Positions 14,011-14,063 of a stretch of DNA of 14,063 bases are shown here, piece by piece. The notes under the pieces are model-generated. The model was given only the letters and a program-made list of their open reading frames with translations. It had not been told where the DNA came from and did no database searches. This DNA is from Clostridiales bacterium (lineage in GTDB: Bacteria > Bacillota_A > Clostridia > Lachnospirales > Lachnospiraceae), in contig JASKJZ010000023.1 of assembly GCA_030154385.1 (NCBI GenBank), positions 1 through 14,063 of the forward strand, given 5' to 3'. Position numbers and translations under genes: made by a program. The number at the start of each line of letters is the position of its first letter. The first letter of the stretch is position 1.

Positions 14011-14039
14011 AATATACATCATAAATGCATAATATGCAA
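14011..14039 (-). promoter_or_regulatory. SigA-type promoter for argG
   Basis: On the minus strand TTGCAT (14039-14034), a 17-base spacer and TATATT (14016-14011). The transcript would begin near 14004, about 34 bases before the ATG. The palindrome TGCAT-AAT-ATGCA (14026-14038) overlaps the -35 box and spacer and is an operator candidate. It is not a clear match to the ArgR box I know from Bacillus or E. coli. Confidence 0.65.
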
Positions 14040-14063
14040 GAAAAAAATGAAAAAAATAAAAAA

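Overview
The window looks like chromosomal DNA from a low-GC Gram-positive anaerobe, most likely a Clostridia member of the Lachnospiraceae type. This rests on AT-rich codon use, strong AGGAGG-type ribosome sites, near-consensus SigA promoters, U-tailed hairpin terminators, a glmS ribozyme (a Bacillota trait), and the family mix: COG0523 GTPases, REC-HD-GYP regulator, DUF4015 lipoprotein, SEC-C protein. I cannot name a species. I see no tRNA, rRNA, CRISPR array, insertion sequence, integrase or prophage gene.

Layout. (1) 1-456: the 3' end of a D-lactate dehydrogenase-type gene. (2) 477-2671: a two-gene plus-strand unit with its own promoter and terminator. It encodes a CobW/COG0523 metallochaperone GTPase with a 30-histidine insert, and a second CobW-like GTPase that lacks the CxCC metal motif and appears fused to a DUF1980/TIGR03943-like domain. 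(3) 2525-3502, minus: a DEDDh exonuclease with a BRCT domain. Its 3' end overlaps the second GTPase gene by 85 bp, and it carries that unit's terminator inside its coding sequence. (4) 3627-4656: a Nudix hydrolase and a coupled two-helix membrane protein, then a strong terminator. (5) 4811-5686: a SEC-C zinc-motif protein and a convergent XRE repressor sharing one bidirectional terminator. (6) 5687-5870: a divergent promoter region with repeated TATGTG half-sites. (7) 5871-9705: a tight operon of a soluble PAS histidine kinase, a REC-HD-GYP response regulator (predicted c-di-GMP phosphodiesterase) and an exported DUF4015-type glycoside-hydrolase-like protein. (8) 9702-13970, all minus: argG, then a 351-bp gap, then glmS and metF. 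The gap (12399-12749) holds a promoter, a long hairpin, short repeats and a well-conserved glmS ribozyme.

How the genes work together. The GTPase pair points to metal (probably zinc) allocation. The kinase, HD-GYP protein and lipoprotein look like one signalling output in which a cytoplasmic signal lowers c-di-GMP and a surface carbohydrate-active protein is co-expressed. glmS supplies glucosamine-6-phosphate for cell wall synthesis and is switched off by its product through the ribozyme; metF is probably carried on the same transcript. argG is likely a separate unit. Most genes are ordinary housekeeping or signalling types. The unusual points are the CobW-DUF1980 fusion, the terminators that overlap coding sequence, the degenerate HPt-like kinase tail, and the compact control regions.
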